A stretch of DNA of 64,000 nt from Pediococcus ethanolidurans (lineage in GTDB: Bacteria > Bacillota > Bacilli > Lactobacillales > Lactobacillaceae), in assembly GCF_001437405.1 (NCBI RefSeq), contig NZ_JQBY01000002.1, forward strand, positions 62,001 through 126,000, written 5' to 3'. The position numbers and the translations under genes were made by a program. This document shows positions 7,506 to 17,069 of the stretch, in pieces. The notes under the pieces were generated by a model. It worked only from the letters and a program-made list of their open reading frames with translations. It was not told the origin of the DNA and did no database searches. How positions within the stretch are numbered: the stretch's first letter is position 1; the number at the start of each line of letters is the position of its first letter.

Positions 7506-8900
7506 ATGTTGGTATTTTACGAATACACAAAAGATGAAATGATAACCTATTTAAAAAAACAGGCACCTCACGCTCAGATTCATGTTCAAGATGAAGTTAG
7601 TCATCAACATGCAGCTAACTGCCGGGCCACAAATGAAATGGAAGGCAACCTGTTAGCTTACGTGGCCGTTAGTGACACAGACGATATTAAAGGCGTTTTA
7701 AAAACAGCACGCAAGTTTCATCTACCTGTTATTCCTCAAAGTGGTGATACCTCCACTGTCATTGGTGCAGACGGGATTGACGGTGGTATTATTTTATCAA
7801 CCGTTAAGTTAAACCACATTAAAAAAATCAGTCCAGATGATGGAATTGCCGTCGTTGAACCTGGTGTTGTTAATGGTGATTTAGATAAAGCAGCTCGTAA
7901 ACAAGGCTTGTTTTATGCACCCGATCCGGTTTCTCGACCCCTTTCAACAATTGGTGGTAATGTGGCTACAAATGCTGGTGGTATGAGTACCGTTAAGTAT
8001 GGTGCAACCAAAGATGCGGTGCTCGGTTTAAAAGTTATTTTGGCTGATGGCCGTGAACTCACCCTCGGTGGTCAAACTTATAAACAAGCTTTTGGATATG
8101 ATTTAACCCAGTTATTCGTCGGTTCAGAAGGCACTTTGGGAATCATCACAGAAATTACGGTTCGGTTATTGCCTATTCCGGTTGGAAACTCAGTTACAGG
8201 AATTGCCTTTTTCAAAGATATGGTGGCGCTTTCTGTGGCCGTTAAGGATTTGCGCATGTCCGGGATTGCCCCTGTTATGTTGGAAGCCTTAGACAGCAAA
8301 ACAGTTGCCGCCTTAGATAAGTATGAAAACAAACACTATACAAACGGTACTTCTGCCATGCTGATTTTTAAACTTGATGCAGGTGGTCAGGAAAGCTTAC
8401 AAATTGCCAAAGAAACTTTAACAAGTGATCATGCCACAAATATTGAAATCACTACCGATTCACAAAAAGCAGACGATTTATTAAAACTGCGTCAGGATAT
8501 GCTCCCAGCAATTTTTATTAACAATAATCACATCATGGAAGACATGGCTGTTCCCTTGTCCAAACTAGCTGAAATGATGAATTACATTTCAAAAGTTAGT
8601 GATGAACTAAATGTTGAAATTTATACGGCCGGTCATGCTGGTGATGGCAACGTTCATCCTAGTTTAGTATGGTCTAAAGATGAACCTAATCCACCGAAAA
8701 AAGTGATCGAAGCCACCCGGCTCTTATTGAAAAAAACACTCGCCCTTGGCGGCACCATTTCAGGGGAACATGCAGTTGGAATGCTAAAAAATCAATGGAC
8801 GAATGCTGAATTAGGTTTTGATGTTGATGAACTACAGCATGCTGTTAAACATCTCTTTGATCCGATGGGAATTCTTAATCCAAAACGAAAGATTAATTAG
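7506..8900 (+). CDS. GlcD-type FAD-binding oxidoreductase
   Basis: A 464-residue flavoprotein of the glycolate oxidase GlcD/D-lactate dehydrogenase family, which oxidises 2-hydroxyacids. The FAD-binding PCMH domain (about 35-215) holds VIPQSGDTST, IGGNVATNAGGMSTVKYG and FVGSEGTLGIITEITVRL. The C-terminal cap has HAGDGNVHPSL, GGTISGEHAVGMLK and LFDPMGILNPKR, all family signatures. There is no signal peptide and no Fe-S subunit alongside. The ATG follows AAGGAG. It stands alone; the exact hydroxyacid is not determined. Confidence 0.9.
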   Translation: MLVFYEYTKDEMITYLKKQAPHAQIHVQDEVSHQHAANCRATNEMEGNLLAYVAVSDTDDIKGVLKTARKFHLPVIPQSGDTSTVIGADGIDGGIILSTVKLNHIKKISPDDGIAVVEPGVVNGDLDKAARKQGLFYAPDPVSRPLSTIGGNVATNAGGMSTVKYGATKDAVLGLKVILADGRELTLGGQTYKQAFGYDLTQLFVGSEGTLGIITEITVRLLPIPVGNSVTGIAFFKDMVALSVAVKDLRMSGIAPVMLEALDSKTVAALDKYENKHYTNGTSAMLIFKLDAGGQESLQIAKETLTSDHATNIEITTDSQKADDLLKLRQDMLPAIFINNNHIMEDMAVPLSKLAEMMNYISKVSDELNVEIYTAGHAGDGNVHPSLVWSKDEPNPPKKVIEATRLLLKKTLALGGTISGEHAVGMLKNQWTNAELGFDVDELQHAVKHLFDPMGILNPKRKIN

Positions 8901-8926
8901 TTATTTAAATCAATAGAATAAAAGTG

Positions 8927-9034
8927 AGAAAAAGTGTGTTTACTTCGTGCATACTACGTTGTCCATGCAACTAATATTACTAAAGTGGTAAGTTGCCATG
9001 GGTTTTGTAGCTATGCGGAGAAATCAACCTTTTT
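8927..9034. repeat. Intergenic palindromic element (divergent copy)
   Basis: A long imperfect hairpin: gtgcatactac pairs with gtagctatgc, an inner arm pairs around ccatg/catgg, and outer arms gaaaaagt/cttttt close it. On the minus strand its flanks (CTCCG..TAGCTAC and GTATGCACGAAG) resemble the boundary motifs of the elements at 41691-41933 and 63627-63742, while the inside has diverged. It lies between converging genes. Confidence 0.5.
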
Positions 9035-9070
9035 CCCCGATTTCAACTATTAAAGTTCGAAAATAAAAAG

Positions 9071-9105
9071 GAGACTGGGAATTCTTTTCCAGCCTCTTTG
9101 TTTAA
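9071..9105. terminator. Probable bidirectional terminator
   Basis: Imperfect stem ggagactgg/ccagcctct followed by a T-rich stretch, between the FAD oxidase (plus) and the aldo/keto reductase (minus). Confidence 0.6.
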
Positions 9106-9138
9106 CTCTGTATATTTCATCTTTGATCAAAAGAAATT

Positions 9139-10161
9139 TTATTTTTTCTCGTCAATCAATACCGTTCCTTGGTCAGGATTATGATCAATGGCGCCCACAA
9201 TTTCATGTGGTAAATAAGGTTCTTCTAAGTAATCAACATCTTCTTTAGTTAATTTGATCGATAAAGCCTCAACGGCATCGTCTAAATGTTTAGCTTTAGT
9301 TGAACCAACAATTGGTGCCATTACTCCCTTCGCCCATTGCCAAGCTAATGCGATTTGACTCATGGAAACATTGTATTTCTTGGCTAGTTCATCGACACGT
9401 TTCACAATTCGTAAATCCTCAGTTTCTGCGCGATCATACTTGCCTATTGCCACGCGATCAGTCTGGCTACGTAACGTGTTAACTTGCCACTCGCGATGAC
9501 TCAAATGACCTGCAGCCAAAGGACTATATGGCATTAACGAAACACCCCATTGTTTGCAAACGGGAATTAATTCACGTTCATCTTCGCGATACAACAAATT
9601 ATAGTGATTTTCCATTGCTTGAAATTGTGCCCAGCCATGATCCTTGGCCACTTGTTGCATATTATTAAACTGATAACCATACATCGCCGAAGCCCCAATT
9701 GCACGAACTTTTCCAGATTTAACCAAATCATTGAGCGCCGACATGGTTTCTTCAATTGGCGTATCATAATCAAAACGATGAATGATGTATAAATCTAGAT
9801 AATCTGTTCCTAACCGTTTTAGCGAGCCATCAATTTCGCGATGAATGGCTTCACTAGAAAGTCGGCCAGGATTGAAATAGACTTTCGATGCAAGAACAAC
9901 TTTATCACGCGCAACATTATTTTCCTTTAAAGCACGACCTAAATATTCTTCACTAGTACCCTTAGAATATGTATTGGCTGTGTCAAAGAAATTAATTCCT
10001 AAATTTAAAGCATGTTTGATGATTTTTTCACTATCTGGATATTCAAGACTCCAGTCATGCATGGTTCCTGGTTTACCAAAGCTCATCGCCCCAATACAAA
10101 TCTTTGAAACCTGAATATCTGTATTTCCTACTTTGGTATACTGCATATTTTCATTTGTCAT
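9139..10161 (-). CDS. Aldo/keto reductase
   Basis: A 340-residue NADPH-dependent aldo/keto reductase (YghZ/oxidoreductase TIM-barrel type). The tetrad is visible: Asp60 and Tyr65 in DTANTYS, Lys93 in ASKVY, His128 in IIHRFD. The NADP-binding end is GSTKAKHLDDAV. The ATG at 10161 follows GAGGAG; an upstream in-frame TTG lies inside that site. The promoter is MerR-type (10259-10289) with a perfect 18-bp dyad, the same as those before the phosphatase at 31092 and the zinc alcohol dehydrogenase at 32696. A role in reducing reactive aldehydes is inferred. Confidence 0.9.
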   Translation of the reverse strand: MTNENMQYTKVGNTDIQVSKICIGAMSFGKPGTMHDWSLEYPDSEKIIKHALNLGINFFDTANTYSKGTSEEYLGRALKENNVARDKVVLASKVYFNPGRLSSEAIHREIDGSLKRLGTDYLDLYIIHRFDYDTPIEETMSALNDLVKSGKVRAIGASAMYGYQFNNMQQVAKDHGWAQFQAMENHYNLLYREDERELIPVCKQWGVSLMPYSPLAAGHLSHREWQVNTLRSQTDRVAIGKYDRAETEDLRIVKRVDELAKKYNVSMSQIALAWQWAKGVMAPIVGSTKAKHLDDAVEALSIKLTKEDVDYLEEPYLPHEIVGAIDHNPDQGTVLIDEKK

Positions 10162-10258
10162 TTTATAACTCCTCTTCAAATTTTAAGTCTTACAAACAAA
10201 TTTTGAAAACTAGCTAACCATTTTTAATGATAGTAGTAACGCTATATTGACTATCTAA

Positions 10259-10289
10259 ATGGTACTCCTTGAAGTGCACTTCAAGTCAA
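10259..10289 (-). promoter_or_regulatory. MerR-type promoter and operator (copy 1)
   Basis: On the minus strand: TTGACT (10284-10289), a 19-bp spacer and TACCAT (10259-10264). The spacer is filled by the perfect palindrome CTTGAAGTGCACTTCAAG (10268-10285). An over-long 19-bp spacer with a central dyad is diagnostic of MerR-family activation. It drives the aldo/keto reductase. Confidence 0.85.
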
Positions 10290-10425
10290 GTAATATGCCA
10301 TTCTATCTGCAAATAATTATTAAATACTTTTATATCTAATTTGTTATCTCATTCAAATTAATTACGTCTTAACGTAAAAAAGTTTAAAATGACCGTGTAA
10401 ACAATTTGAATTGGAGTGAAAAGTC

Positions 10426-11604
10426 GTGTTAGAAAAACCAGTTTACAAAAAATTATTGAGTCATGCCTTTGATTTTCCCGTCACAGTTAAGTATTGGGAT
10501 GGTCAGTCTGAAACTTATGGTGAAGGCACACCGCAAGCAGAAATTGACATTAACAAGAAATTAGCGATGAAAGACGTGGCTAAACATGCAACTTTGACGC
10601 TTGGAGAAGCTTACATGGATGGCGATATTGATATTAAAGGATCTATTCAACAAGTTGTGGCTTCTGCTTATCGTCAATCTAGCAGTTTTATGCATGATAA
10701 AAGCTTTATGAAATTTCTCCCGAAACAGGGACATTCCGAAGCGGAAAACGAAAAAGATATTCAAAGTCATTACGATATCGGTAATGATTTTTACAAATTA
10801 TGGTTAGATCCAACCTTAACCTATTCATGTGCCTACTTTGAAAATGACGATGATACTTTGGAACAAGCACAATTAAATAAGATTCATCACATTTTAAAAA
10901 AATTAAAACCAGAACGCGGAAAGACTTTATTAGATATCGGCTCTGGTTGGGGAACCCTCCTGTATATTGCTGCTGAAACTTATGGACTGCATGCCACTGG
11001 GGTTACCTTAAGTAAAGAACAGTACCAATATACAAAAGCGCAAATTAAAAAACGTGGCTTAGAGGACTTAGTTGATGTGCAATTAGAAGACTATCGCGAA
11101 ATCAAAGGTCAATTCGATTACATTACTAGTGTTGGTATGTTTGAACATGTGGGCAAAGATAATCTTCCTGGCTACTTTAAGAAAGTAAATGAGTTATTAA
11201 AACCAGGTGCAAGGGCACTTATTCATGGCATTACCGGACAACACAATGGCGCCGGTGTAGATCCATGGTTAACAAAATATATTTTCCCAGGTGGCTACAT
11301 TCCTAGTGTTTCCAAGAATCTCGATTACATGATTGACGCTGATCTTCAAATTGATGATTTGGAACCATTACGGCGTCACTATCAAAAAACACTTGAAATC
11401 TGGGATCATAATTTTAATCAGGTACGGGATCAGGTTCGCAACATGTTTGATGAACGCTTCTGCCGCATGTGGGATCTTTATCTCCAGGCAGCGGCTGCTT
11501 CGTTTGAAGCTGGTAACATTGATGTCATGCAATATCTGTTAACCAAAGCCCCTAGTGGTGATGGGTTACCAATGACTCGTAATTATATGTACACAGAAAA
11601 ATAA
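10426..11604 (+). CDS. cfa: Cyclopropane-fatty-acyl-phospholipid synthase
   Basis: A 392-residue S-adenosylmethionine-dependent enzyme that adds a methylene bridge to unsaturated acyl chains of membrane lipids. An N-terminal lipid-binding region (about 1-110) precedes [26 protein letters not shown], the SAM loop LDIGSGWGT and SVGMFEHVG, all Cfa signatures. GTG start at 10426 after TGGAGTG. It is the only gene of its unit and ends at a strong hairpin. Length is normal for the family. Confidence 0.95.
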   Translation: MLEKPVYKKLLSHAFDFPVTVKYWDGQSETYGEGTPQAEIDINKKLAMKDVAKHATLTLGEAYMDGDIDIKGSIQQVVASAYRQSSSFMHDKSFMKFLPKQGHSEAENEKDIQSHYDIGNDFYKLWLDPTLTYSCAYFENDDDTLEQAQLNKIHHILKKLKPERGKTLLDIGSGWGTLLYIAAETYGLHATGVTLSKEQYQYTKAQIKKRGLEDLVDVQLEDYREIKGQFDYITSVGMFEHVGKDNLPGYFKKVNELLKPGARALIHGITGQHNGAGVDPWLTKYIFPGGYIPSVSKNLDYMIDADLQIDDLEPLRRHYQKTLEIWDHNFNQVRDQVRNMFDERFCRMWDLYLQAAAASFEAGNIDVMQYLLTKAPSGDGLPMTRNYMYTEK

Positions 11605-11617
11605 TTAATTTCATCAA

Positions 11618-11662
11618 AAATCCTGTTAATCACTAATTAAGTGGTGATTAACAGGATTTATT
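11618..11662 (+). terminator. Strong intrinsic terminator after cfa
   Basis: A 16-bp perfect stem (11618-11633 with 11644-11659) and a 10-nt loop, followed by ATTTTAT. Confidence 0.88.
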
Positions 11663-11782
11663 TTATACTACATGCTAATTTCACTAAAACGGGGTACAAA
11701 ATTTTTAGCTATTTTTTCAATAAGAATCGATATCGTATGGCGTAATTCAAATAATACTGCGAATGATCGTTTCAATCATAAA

Positions 11783-12634
11783 TCAGATCATTTGTAACGG
11801 TTGTTTAAAAACCGGAGCTGAAAATTGTGAATCGATTTGTTGCATTTCTTGGTTCGATAAATCAATGCCACCCACCAAAATGTTTTGTTTCATATGGTCA
11901 ACATTACTGGTTTGCGGAATTGCCATGATATCCTTTGCCTGAATCGTCCATGCCAATAAAATTTGCATTGGTGTCACTTGATGGGCCTGCGCAATTTGTT
12001 GAATCGTACTATTTTTGGTCAACTTTTGGCCACGAGAATCACCCTGATCAATTGGTGCATAGGCAATTAAGGGTAACTGATGACGTCGTTGCCACGGTAG
12101 CAAGTCATATTCAATTCCCCGATTAGCCAAATTATACAAATCCTCATTGGCAAAAACTTGATCTCCCTGCGGTTGTGCATAAAGTTCTTTCAAATCAGCT
12201 GTATCAAAATTGGAAACACCCCAATAACGGATTTTACCTGCCTTTTGAAGTTCAACTAATCCGGCAACAGTCTCTGCCAGGGGTACTGGTCCACGCCAAT
12301 GTAGTAAATACAAATCAAGATAGTCAGTTTTTAATCGTTTTAAACTTCGATTCAAGGCTTGTTTCATTTTGTCTTTAGTAGCATTTTGCGGGTAAAATTT
12401 ACTAATCAAAAAGACTTTTGAACGATCAAAATTTTGTAGGACATCCCCCACTAACTTTTCGGCATTGCCTTCACCATACATTTCCGCTGTATCAATGACA
12501 GTAGCACCATGCTGCAGTCCATAAAGGATTGTGGCTTTTTCCTGTGTATAGGTTTGTGGACTATCACCCATATGCCAAGTGCCAATTCCAATTGCAGGTA
12601 AAGTTGTACCATTAAAATTTACTTGTTTCATCAT
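11783..12634 (-). CDS. Aldo/keto reductase
   Basis: A 283-residue aldo/keto reductase of the diketogulonate-reductase-like group. Catalytic residues are Asp48 and Tyr53 (DTAEMYG), Lys79 (ISKFYP) and His112 (LLHWRG). The C-terminal phosphate-binding region is AIPQTSNVDHMKQN. It is single and does not carry the MerR-type promoter seen before the reductase at 9139. About 60 residues shorter than that paralogue and only distantly similar. Substrate unknown. Confidence 0.9.
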   Translation of the reverse strand: MMKQVNFNGTTLPAIGIGTWHMGDSPQTYTQEKATILYGLQHGATVIDTAEMYGEGNAEKLVGDVLQNFDRSKVFLISKFYPQNATKDKMKQALNRSLKRLKTDYLDLYLLHWRGPVPLAETVAGLVELQKAGKIRYWGVSNFDTADLKELYAQPQGDQVFANEDLYNLANRGIEYDLLPWQRRHQLPLIAYAPIDQGDSRGQKLTKNSTIQQIAQAHQVTPMQILLAWTIQAKDIMAIPQTSNVDHMKQNILVGGIDLSNQEMQQIDSQFSAPVFKQPLQMI

Positions 12635-12720
12635 GACTAACTCCTTTCCAACAAGTTCATTTTAGGCTCTTAATACAAACACTTTCTAACTATTAAGCTT
12701 GCCAGCTATTAAATAAGTTA

Positions 12721-13935
12721 CTATTGGAATTCATTCACAATTTTTGAGAATTTATTCGTTATCAAACATGCTGCAATAATAAACGGAAAGAATTGAATGG
12801 GAAATAATAATAGTAGCAAGGCACCAGTTACGTATGGTTGCTTAACCACAATAGTCACGCTAGCCGCCACAACAATACTCACAATCAATCCAGGTGTATA
12901 GGAAAAGAGGCTCGCCAATGCAAACCCCGTTGCGGTACTGGAAAAAATAATCGGAAAGATTTTTCCACCTCGCCAACCAAATGCAAAACACAAATTAGTT
13001 AACAGAGCCTTACCAACCGCAATTGTCAAAATCAGCGGTAGTCCTAGCGTAGTTACTTCATGAGAAAACTTGAATACTTCATGTTCTCCCGAAAACAAGA
13101 AATAGGGAGAAATCATGCCTAAAATACCAATCAGCAATCCTGCTAACACAGCCAGTAACACCGGGCGGTTAATTTGAGCGGCAATTATTTCACTAATTTT
13201 TTCAAAAAGTTGAAATAAGTAACCAAAGGCAATTCCAACAAGTAAAGCCGGTAAAATTACCAACAATACCTTAGAATCCCAAACAACTGCAGGCATTCGA
13301 ATTGCAAACACCGTTTCTTTTGGGACTATGTATCGGATCAAGGTAAATCCCGATATACCGGCAATTGTAGTAATGGCGTACAAACTAATTTTTCGACCTT
13401 TACTACTAAACTGATCACTAACAAACTTTTTCTCAAATGATTTACTAACCCCAACCAGTGGCGCATAGAATATGGCAGACATCATTGCACCAATTCCCAG
13501 ATCAAGTAATTCATTTCTTCTGATCATCGTAAGTTTCATGCGGTCACCAATCCAACTGATTAATCCACCCAGAATACTTGCTAAGGCCGCTTCTGGCCCC
13601 AAGCTTGCCCCAAACGTTAGGACAATAATTGCCATAATAAAGTTTCGCGGTAAATCTCTTTTGTAGTTTATTTTATTGGCTGTCTTAAATTCTTCAATTG
13701 TTTCATCAATCGTTCTGGGATAACCGGCCAACCTTCTTTGAAAAATTCCCACTAGTCCACCACCGATCAAGCCAGCAACTAATGGATAGTAAGTCGGTGC
13801 ATGTATGAAAGTAGGAATAGCCACCCAAACAAAGTTGATTAAAAAATCAACTACAGTAAGGAATAGCGCCGCAATTACACCCACCATAAATCCCATGATT
13901 AGACAGTCGATGACAAAAACCAATTTAAGTTTCAT
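12721..13935 (-). CDS. ClC-superfamily ion channel/antiporter
   Basis: A 404-residue polytopic protein of the voltage-gated chloride channel superfamily. The gating-glutamate region aligns as SLGPEAA (Glu115), where classical ClC proteins have LGREGP; the Arg, Gly and Pro are altered, as in YfeO-like members. A later repeat holds FGWRGGKIFP. The ATG at 13935 follows GGGAGGAGG; an upstream in-frame ATG at 13995 lacks a site. It could move chloride, fluoride or another anion. No fluoride riboswitch was recognised in the leader. Confidence 0.82.
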   Translation of the reverse strand: MKLKLVFVIDCLIMGFMVGVIAALFLTVVDFLINFVWVAIPTFIHAPTYYPLVAGLIGGGLVGIFQRRLAGYPRTIDETIEEFKTANKINYKRDLPRNFIMAIIVLTFGASLGPEAALASILGGLISWIGDRMKLTMIRRNELLDLGIGAMMSAIFYAPLVGVSKSFEKKFVSDQFSSKGRKISLYAITTIAGISGFTLIRYIVPKETVFAIRMPAVVWDSKVLLVILPALLVGIAFGYLFQLFEKISEIIAAQINRPVLLAVLAGLLIGILGMISPYFLFSGEHEVFKFSHEVTTLGLPLILTIAVGKALLTNLCFAFGWRGGKIFPIIFSSTATGFALASLFSYTPGLIVSIVVAASVTIVVKQPYVTGALLLLLFPIQFFPFIIAACLITNKFSKIVNEFQ

Positions 13936-14347
13936 CGGGTTACCTCCTCCCAATTTTATTGTGTGTTGAAATGAACTCGAAATTTTGATTGCCATTAAAA
14001 AACTAAAATATGCCTTTTCGTTAGTTCACTTACTGACAATACGACTAAATAAAGTTAAGTTCACCGTTTTATTTAATTCGAAAATGCCAATCTTGTCAAT
14101 CGTTTTTTACTGACATTCATGCTTTTTCCATTCAACACTAAATCGTTTGGAGTTCTTCCAACATCTTTGAAGTCTATTTTATGATAACGTGAACTGCCCG
14201 TTTGTTGAATACAAAGATATCTAATGTATAGCCCTATTATACAATCTAAAACATACTTTTAATTGATTTACCTGTTTTTATACCATGAACTGAAGTTGAG
14301 TAAATTAGTCTAAAAATTCTCGCTCAATGCTTGTAATCCATTGTCTT
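13936..14347. other. 410-bp intergenic region with a ClC promoter
   Basis: The region between the ClC gene start and the end of the ABC permease gene. It has a plausible minus-strand promoter, TTGACA at 14094-14099 and TTAAAT at 14071-14076 with a 17-bp spacer, giving a leader of about 130 nt. No ORF, riboswitch or repeat was recognised in the rest. Confidence 0.5.
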
Positions 14348-15124
14348 CTAGTCACGGTGTTGATAAACGAAAACCGTTAATGGCATAAAGATCAAAATAA
14401 TGATTCCACCACTAATAAATACCAACGTTGCATTACTTCCCCAATTACCAGTTTTCAACATTGTCCTGATTGCACTGATGGTTAAACTAACCGGATTAAT
14501 TTTAACAACGGCTTGGATATATCGAGGCAAAGTTTTTACCGGAATAAAAGCATTTGATAAAAAAGTCAGAACTAAAATAATAATCATAGATAAACTGCCA
14601 ATCAATTCGGCATTCTTAGCCATGAGACCAACCAAAGCAAAAATCCAGGAAGTCGCCCATCCAATAAAAATGGCCAATAACAGAACTGCTCCTAGGGTCG
14701 GCAAGCCAACTGTTGGTCGCCATCCCATCAAAAAGGATGTGATTAAGGCCATCATCCCTGAAAGGAAGAGTCGTAAGCTATCGCCAACCAATTGGCCTGC
14801 CAATGGTGCAATTGGCGATATCGGCAAAGTTTTAAATCGATCAAAGACCCCGGCGTTAATATCTTCACGCAGCTGCTGTCCGGAACCCGAAGCAGCATTT
14901 AAAATACTTTGAATCAGAATTCCCGATACCAGCATTGGTAAGTATGCATGCACACTACCCGCAATGACGCCGCCAAACAAGTATCCAAACAGAAGTGTAA
15001 AGATCACCGGTTCAATCACAACATCACTAAGACTGTCTGGATTATGCAACGTTTTGAGCAAGTTACGGTGTGTCATCGTCAGTATATTGCTAACAATTTG
15101 ATTTTTAGTTGTTACCATTTTCAT
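14348..15124 (-). CDS. ABC-2 type exporter permease
   Basis: A 258-residue DrrB-type ABC transporter permease with six membrane helices. The region GQQLREDINAGVFDRFKTLPIS is cytoplasmic and typical of drug/antibiotic exporters of this class (ABC2 family). The ATG at 15124 follows AAGGAG; an in-frame start further upstream overlaps the ATPase gene and lacks a site. It is the second gene after the ATPase, which carries a stop codon, so the exporter may be inactive. Confidence 0.88.
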   Translation of the reverse strand: MKMVTTKNQIVSNILTMTHRNLLKTLHNPDSLSDVVIEPVIFTLLFGYLFGGVIAGSVHAYLPMLVSGILIQSILNAASGSGQQLREDINAGVFDRFKTLPISPIAPLAGQLVGDSLRLFLSGMMALITSFLMGWRPTVGLPTLGAVLLLAIFIGWATSWIFALVGLMAKNAELIGSLSMIIILVLTFLSNAFIPVKTLPRYIQAVVKINPVSLTISAIRTMLKTGNWGSNATLVFISGGIIILIFMPLTVFVYQHRD

Positions 15125-15137
15125 AATTTTTCTCTCC

Positions 15138-16079
15138 TTAATTTTTACCAACAGTCATCTTCAAGAAAACTTCATCTAACGGCGGTGTTTCGACAGCAAA
15201 ACTATTAATGGAAATAGCTGCGCCTTGGAGCTGACTTAGAACTCGTGAAACCTTCTGCATTTTTGTATTGTCTAGTAATACGGTCAAAGTGTGGTCGTTG
15301 ACACTAACCGGTAGGGCCAAAACATCCTGAATAATTTTTCTGGCCTGTTGCTGCCCTTGCAAATTTGTGACTTCAATTCGTAGTTGCATGCCGCCAATTT
15401 GTTGTTTTAAGTCATTTGGCGTTCCCATTGCGACTAGTTTTCCGTGATCAATGAGTGCAATTCGATCAGCCAGATGATCAGCTTCTTCCAAATATTGCGT
15501 GGTTAACAAAACTGTCGATCCTTCAGCCACTAGTTTTTGAATAGCTTGCCACATCTGCATTCGGGTGCGTGGATCCAAACCGGTAGTCGGTTCATCTAAA
15601 AAAAGGATCGCGGGTTTGCCAATCAAACTGATCGCTAAATCTAAGCGACGCCGCATCCCACCGGAAAAGGTGGCCAATGTTTGATCAGCGGACTGAGTCA
15701 AATCAAAATCGGTTAATAATGCAGTGGCACGTGCTTTGGCAGCGGTACGCGTTAAGCCATTCAATTTACCGAAGATCATTAAATTTTCACGTGCAGTCAA
15801 ATCTTGATCAATCGCTGCAGTTTGACCCGTTATACTAAACTGTTGCCGTGCTAAACGGCTCTGGGTCAATGTATCAAAGCCATTCAGCAAAACATTACCC
15901 GCATCTTAACGTAATAAAGTCGTCATCATTTTTAAAGTAGTGGTCTTCCCCGCCCCATTGGGTCCCAGTAAACCAAAAATCTCACCTTTTTTGATTTCAA
16001 ACGACACATTTTTCACAGCAACTTTATTTCCAAATTGTTTTTTTAAATTGCTTACTTTAATAACACACTCTTGATTCAT
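15138..16079 (-). pseudogene. ABC exporter ATP-binding protein, interrupted by one TAA
   Basis: The reading frame runs from ATG at 16079 (after GGAGG) through the Walker A motif GPNGAGKTT (40-48) to codon 58, which is TAA (15906-15908), then continues in frame to 15138. The downstream part has FSGGMRRRLDLA (signature), ILFLDEPTTGLD (Walker B) and a C-terminal DrrA-type domain ending ETPPLDEVFLKM. Without the stop it would be 313 residues, normal for DrrA. The sense codon was plausibly CAA (one C-to-T change). An internal restart would lack Walker A and could not bind ATP properly. Confidence 0.88.
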
Positions 16080-16096
16080 ATTGCGACCTCCTTATA

Positions 16097-16151
16097 TTTA
16101 ATCAGGTGATCTGACTAAATACATAGTAAGGGTACCTGATTAAAATGTCAA
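16097..16151 (-). promoter_or_regulatory. Promoter and MarR-type operator of the ABC exporter
   Basis: On the minus strand TTGACA (16146-16151), a 17-bp spacer and TACTAT (16123-16128) form a near-consensus promoter. An 11-bp inverted repeat, TTTAATCAGGT (16097-16107) and ACCTGATTAAA (16134-16144), brackets the -10: one arm in the spacer, the other near the start site. The MarR gene diverges from here and is the likely repressor. Confidence 0.78.
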
Positions 16152-16221
16152 GCTAAGCATCGCCGTGAATTTCAGAATGTTGTATACTTAAGAAAACACC
16201 GAATGAATGGAGTGACACAGC

Positions 16222-16728
16222 GTGGCAAATGAAATTAAGGCTGAATTAGCCGCTGGAAAGTTAGCTGAATACGAACAACTCAGTAAAATTTATGATGATA
16301 TTGTCAAACAGGCGCGCCCTCGTTTAACCGTTGAAGGCCAGGGTAAAATTTTATTAGCGTTAACAGATGAAGATCATCTTTCTCAACGCCAGCTGGCCAC
16401 CCGTTTAGGCATGTCACCCCAATCCACGAGCGAATTTGTCTACAAACTGGTTAAACGAGACTTAGTGACTTTAACCAAATCGTCAAAAGATCGTCGAGTC
16501 AACTTAGTCAATTTGACCCCCACAGGCCGACAAGAAATTGAATCTGCCGCCCAAGAGGTTCCTCCCTTTGTGCGAACTCTCTCAGATAGCGAATTAGAAC
16601 AACTATCAGTGCTCATGACCAAAATCACAACAGCGATGTATGCCGATATTGATGCGGCTAATCCCACATTGGGAGTGAAGTTTCATAAATTATTTGCTAG
16701 TCGATATTTAAAACAGTTTAAAAAATAG
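16222..16728 (+). CDS. MarR-family transcriptional regulator
   Basis: A 168-residue MarR protein. The winged helix includes LSQRQLATRLGMSPQSTSEF, VYKLVKRDLV and the wing SSKDRRVNLVNLTPTGRQEI. GTG start at 16222 after TGGAGTG. It is divergent from the DrrAB-type exporter and probably represses it through the TTTAATCAGGT inverted repeat, releasing on binding a toxic ligand (family knowledge). Confidence 0.9.
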   Translation: MANEIKAELAAGKLAEYEQLSKIYDDIVKQARPRLTVEGQGKILLALTDEDHLSQRQLATRLGMSPQSTSEFVYKLVKRDLVTLTKSSKDRRVNLVNLTPTGRQEIESAAQEVPPFVRTLSDSELEQLSVLMTKITTAMYADIDAANPTLGVKFHKLFASRYLKQFKK

Positions 16729-16766
16729 CTATCAATTGCAGGTAGGATTTGCAATTGATAGCTTTT
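16727..16766 (+). terminator. Intrinsic terminator after marR
   Basis: A 14-bp stem agctatcaattgca/tgcaattgatagct (16727-16740, 16750-16763) is followed by TTTT; the stem starts at the stop codon. Confidence 0.85.
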
Positions 16767-16995
16767 AGTTTAAATGATGCGTAATTAAATGTTGTCACTT
16801 CTGATGAGTTTGGTATTGGCATAGCCGTTTCATGATATTTCAAATCGAATGATCTCGTTCCAGTAAGTCACAAAAAATTTAGGAAAGTTAGACAATGAAA
16901 AGAAAAAACATAATCTCATGAAACAAGAAAATTGCTCTCCTACCAATGACGGAAAGTTATTTATAAATCAAGCCGAAACATAGTCATACTGAAAG

Positions 16996-17050
16996 TTGCA
17001 AATTAATTTTTCAACCTATATACTATAAATATAAGAAATTATAGTATATA
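16996..17050 (+). promoter_or_regulatory. AbiE promoter with inverted-repeat operator
   Basis: TTGCAA (16996-17001), a 17-bp spacer and TATACT (17019-17024) form the promoter. A perfect 12-bp inverted repeat, TATATACTATAA (17017-17028) and TTATAGTATATA (17039-17050), starts at the -10 box. AbiEi antitoxins are known to repress their own promoters through inverted repeats, so this is the expected site. The stretch 16767-16995 shows no other feature. Confidence 0.78.
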
Positions 17051-17069
17051 AGGGATGTGATTAATAACA

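Noticed and set aside
13936-14347. Fluoride riboswitch before the ClC gene
   Set aside because: The conserved crcB-motif sequences were not found on the minus strand of this leader.
15138-15890. Independent short ABC ATPase gene starting at 15890
   Set aside because: It would lack Walker A, and the missing part is encoded in frame directly upstream with a proper start; it is a broken gene.
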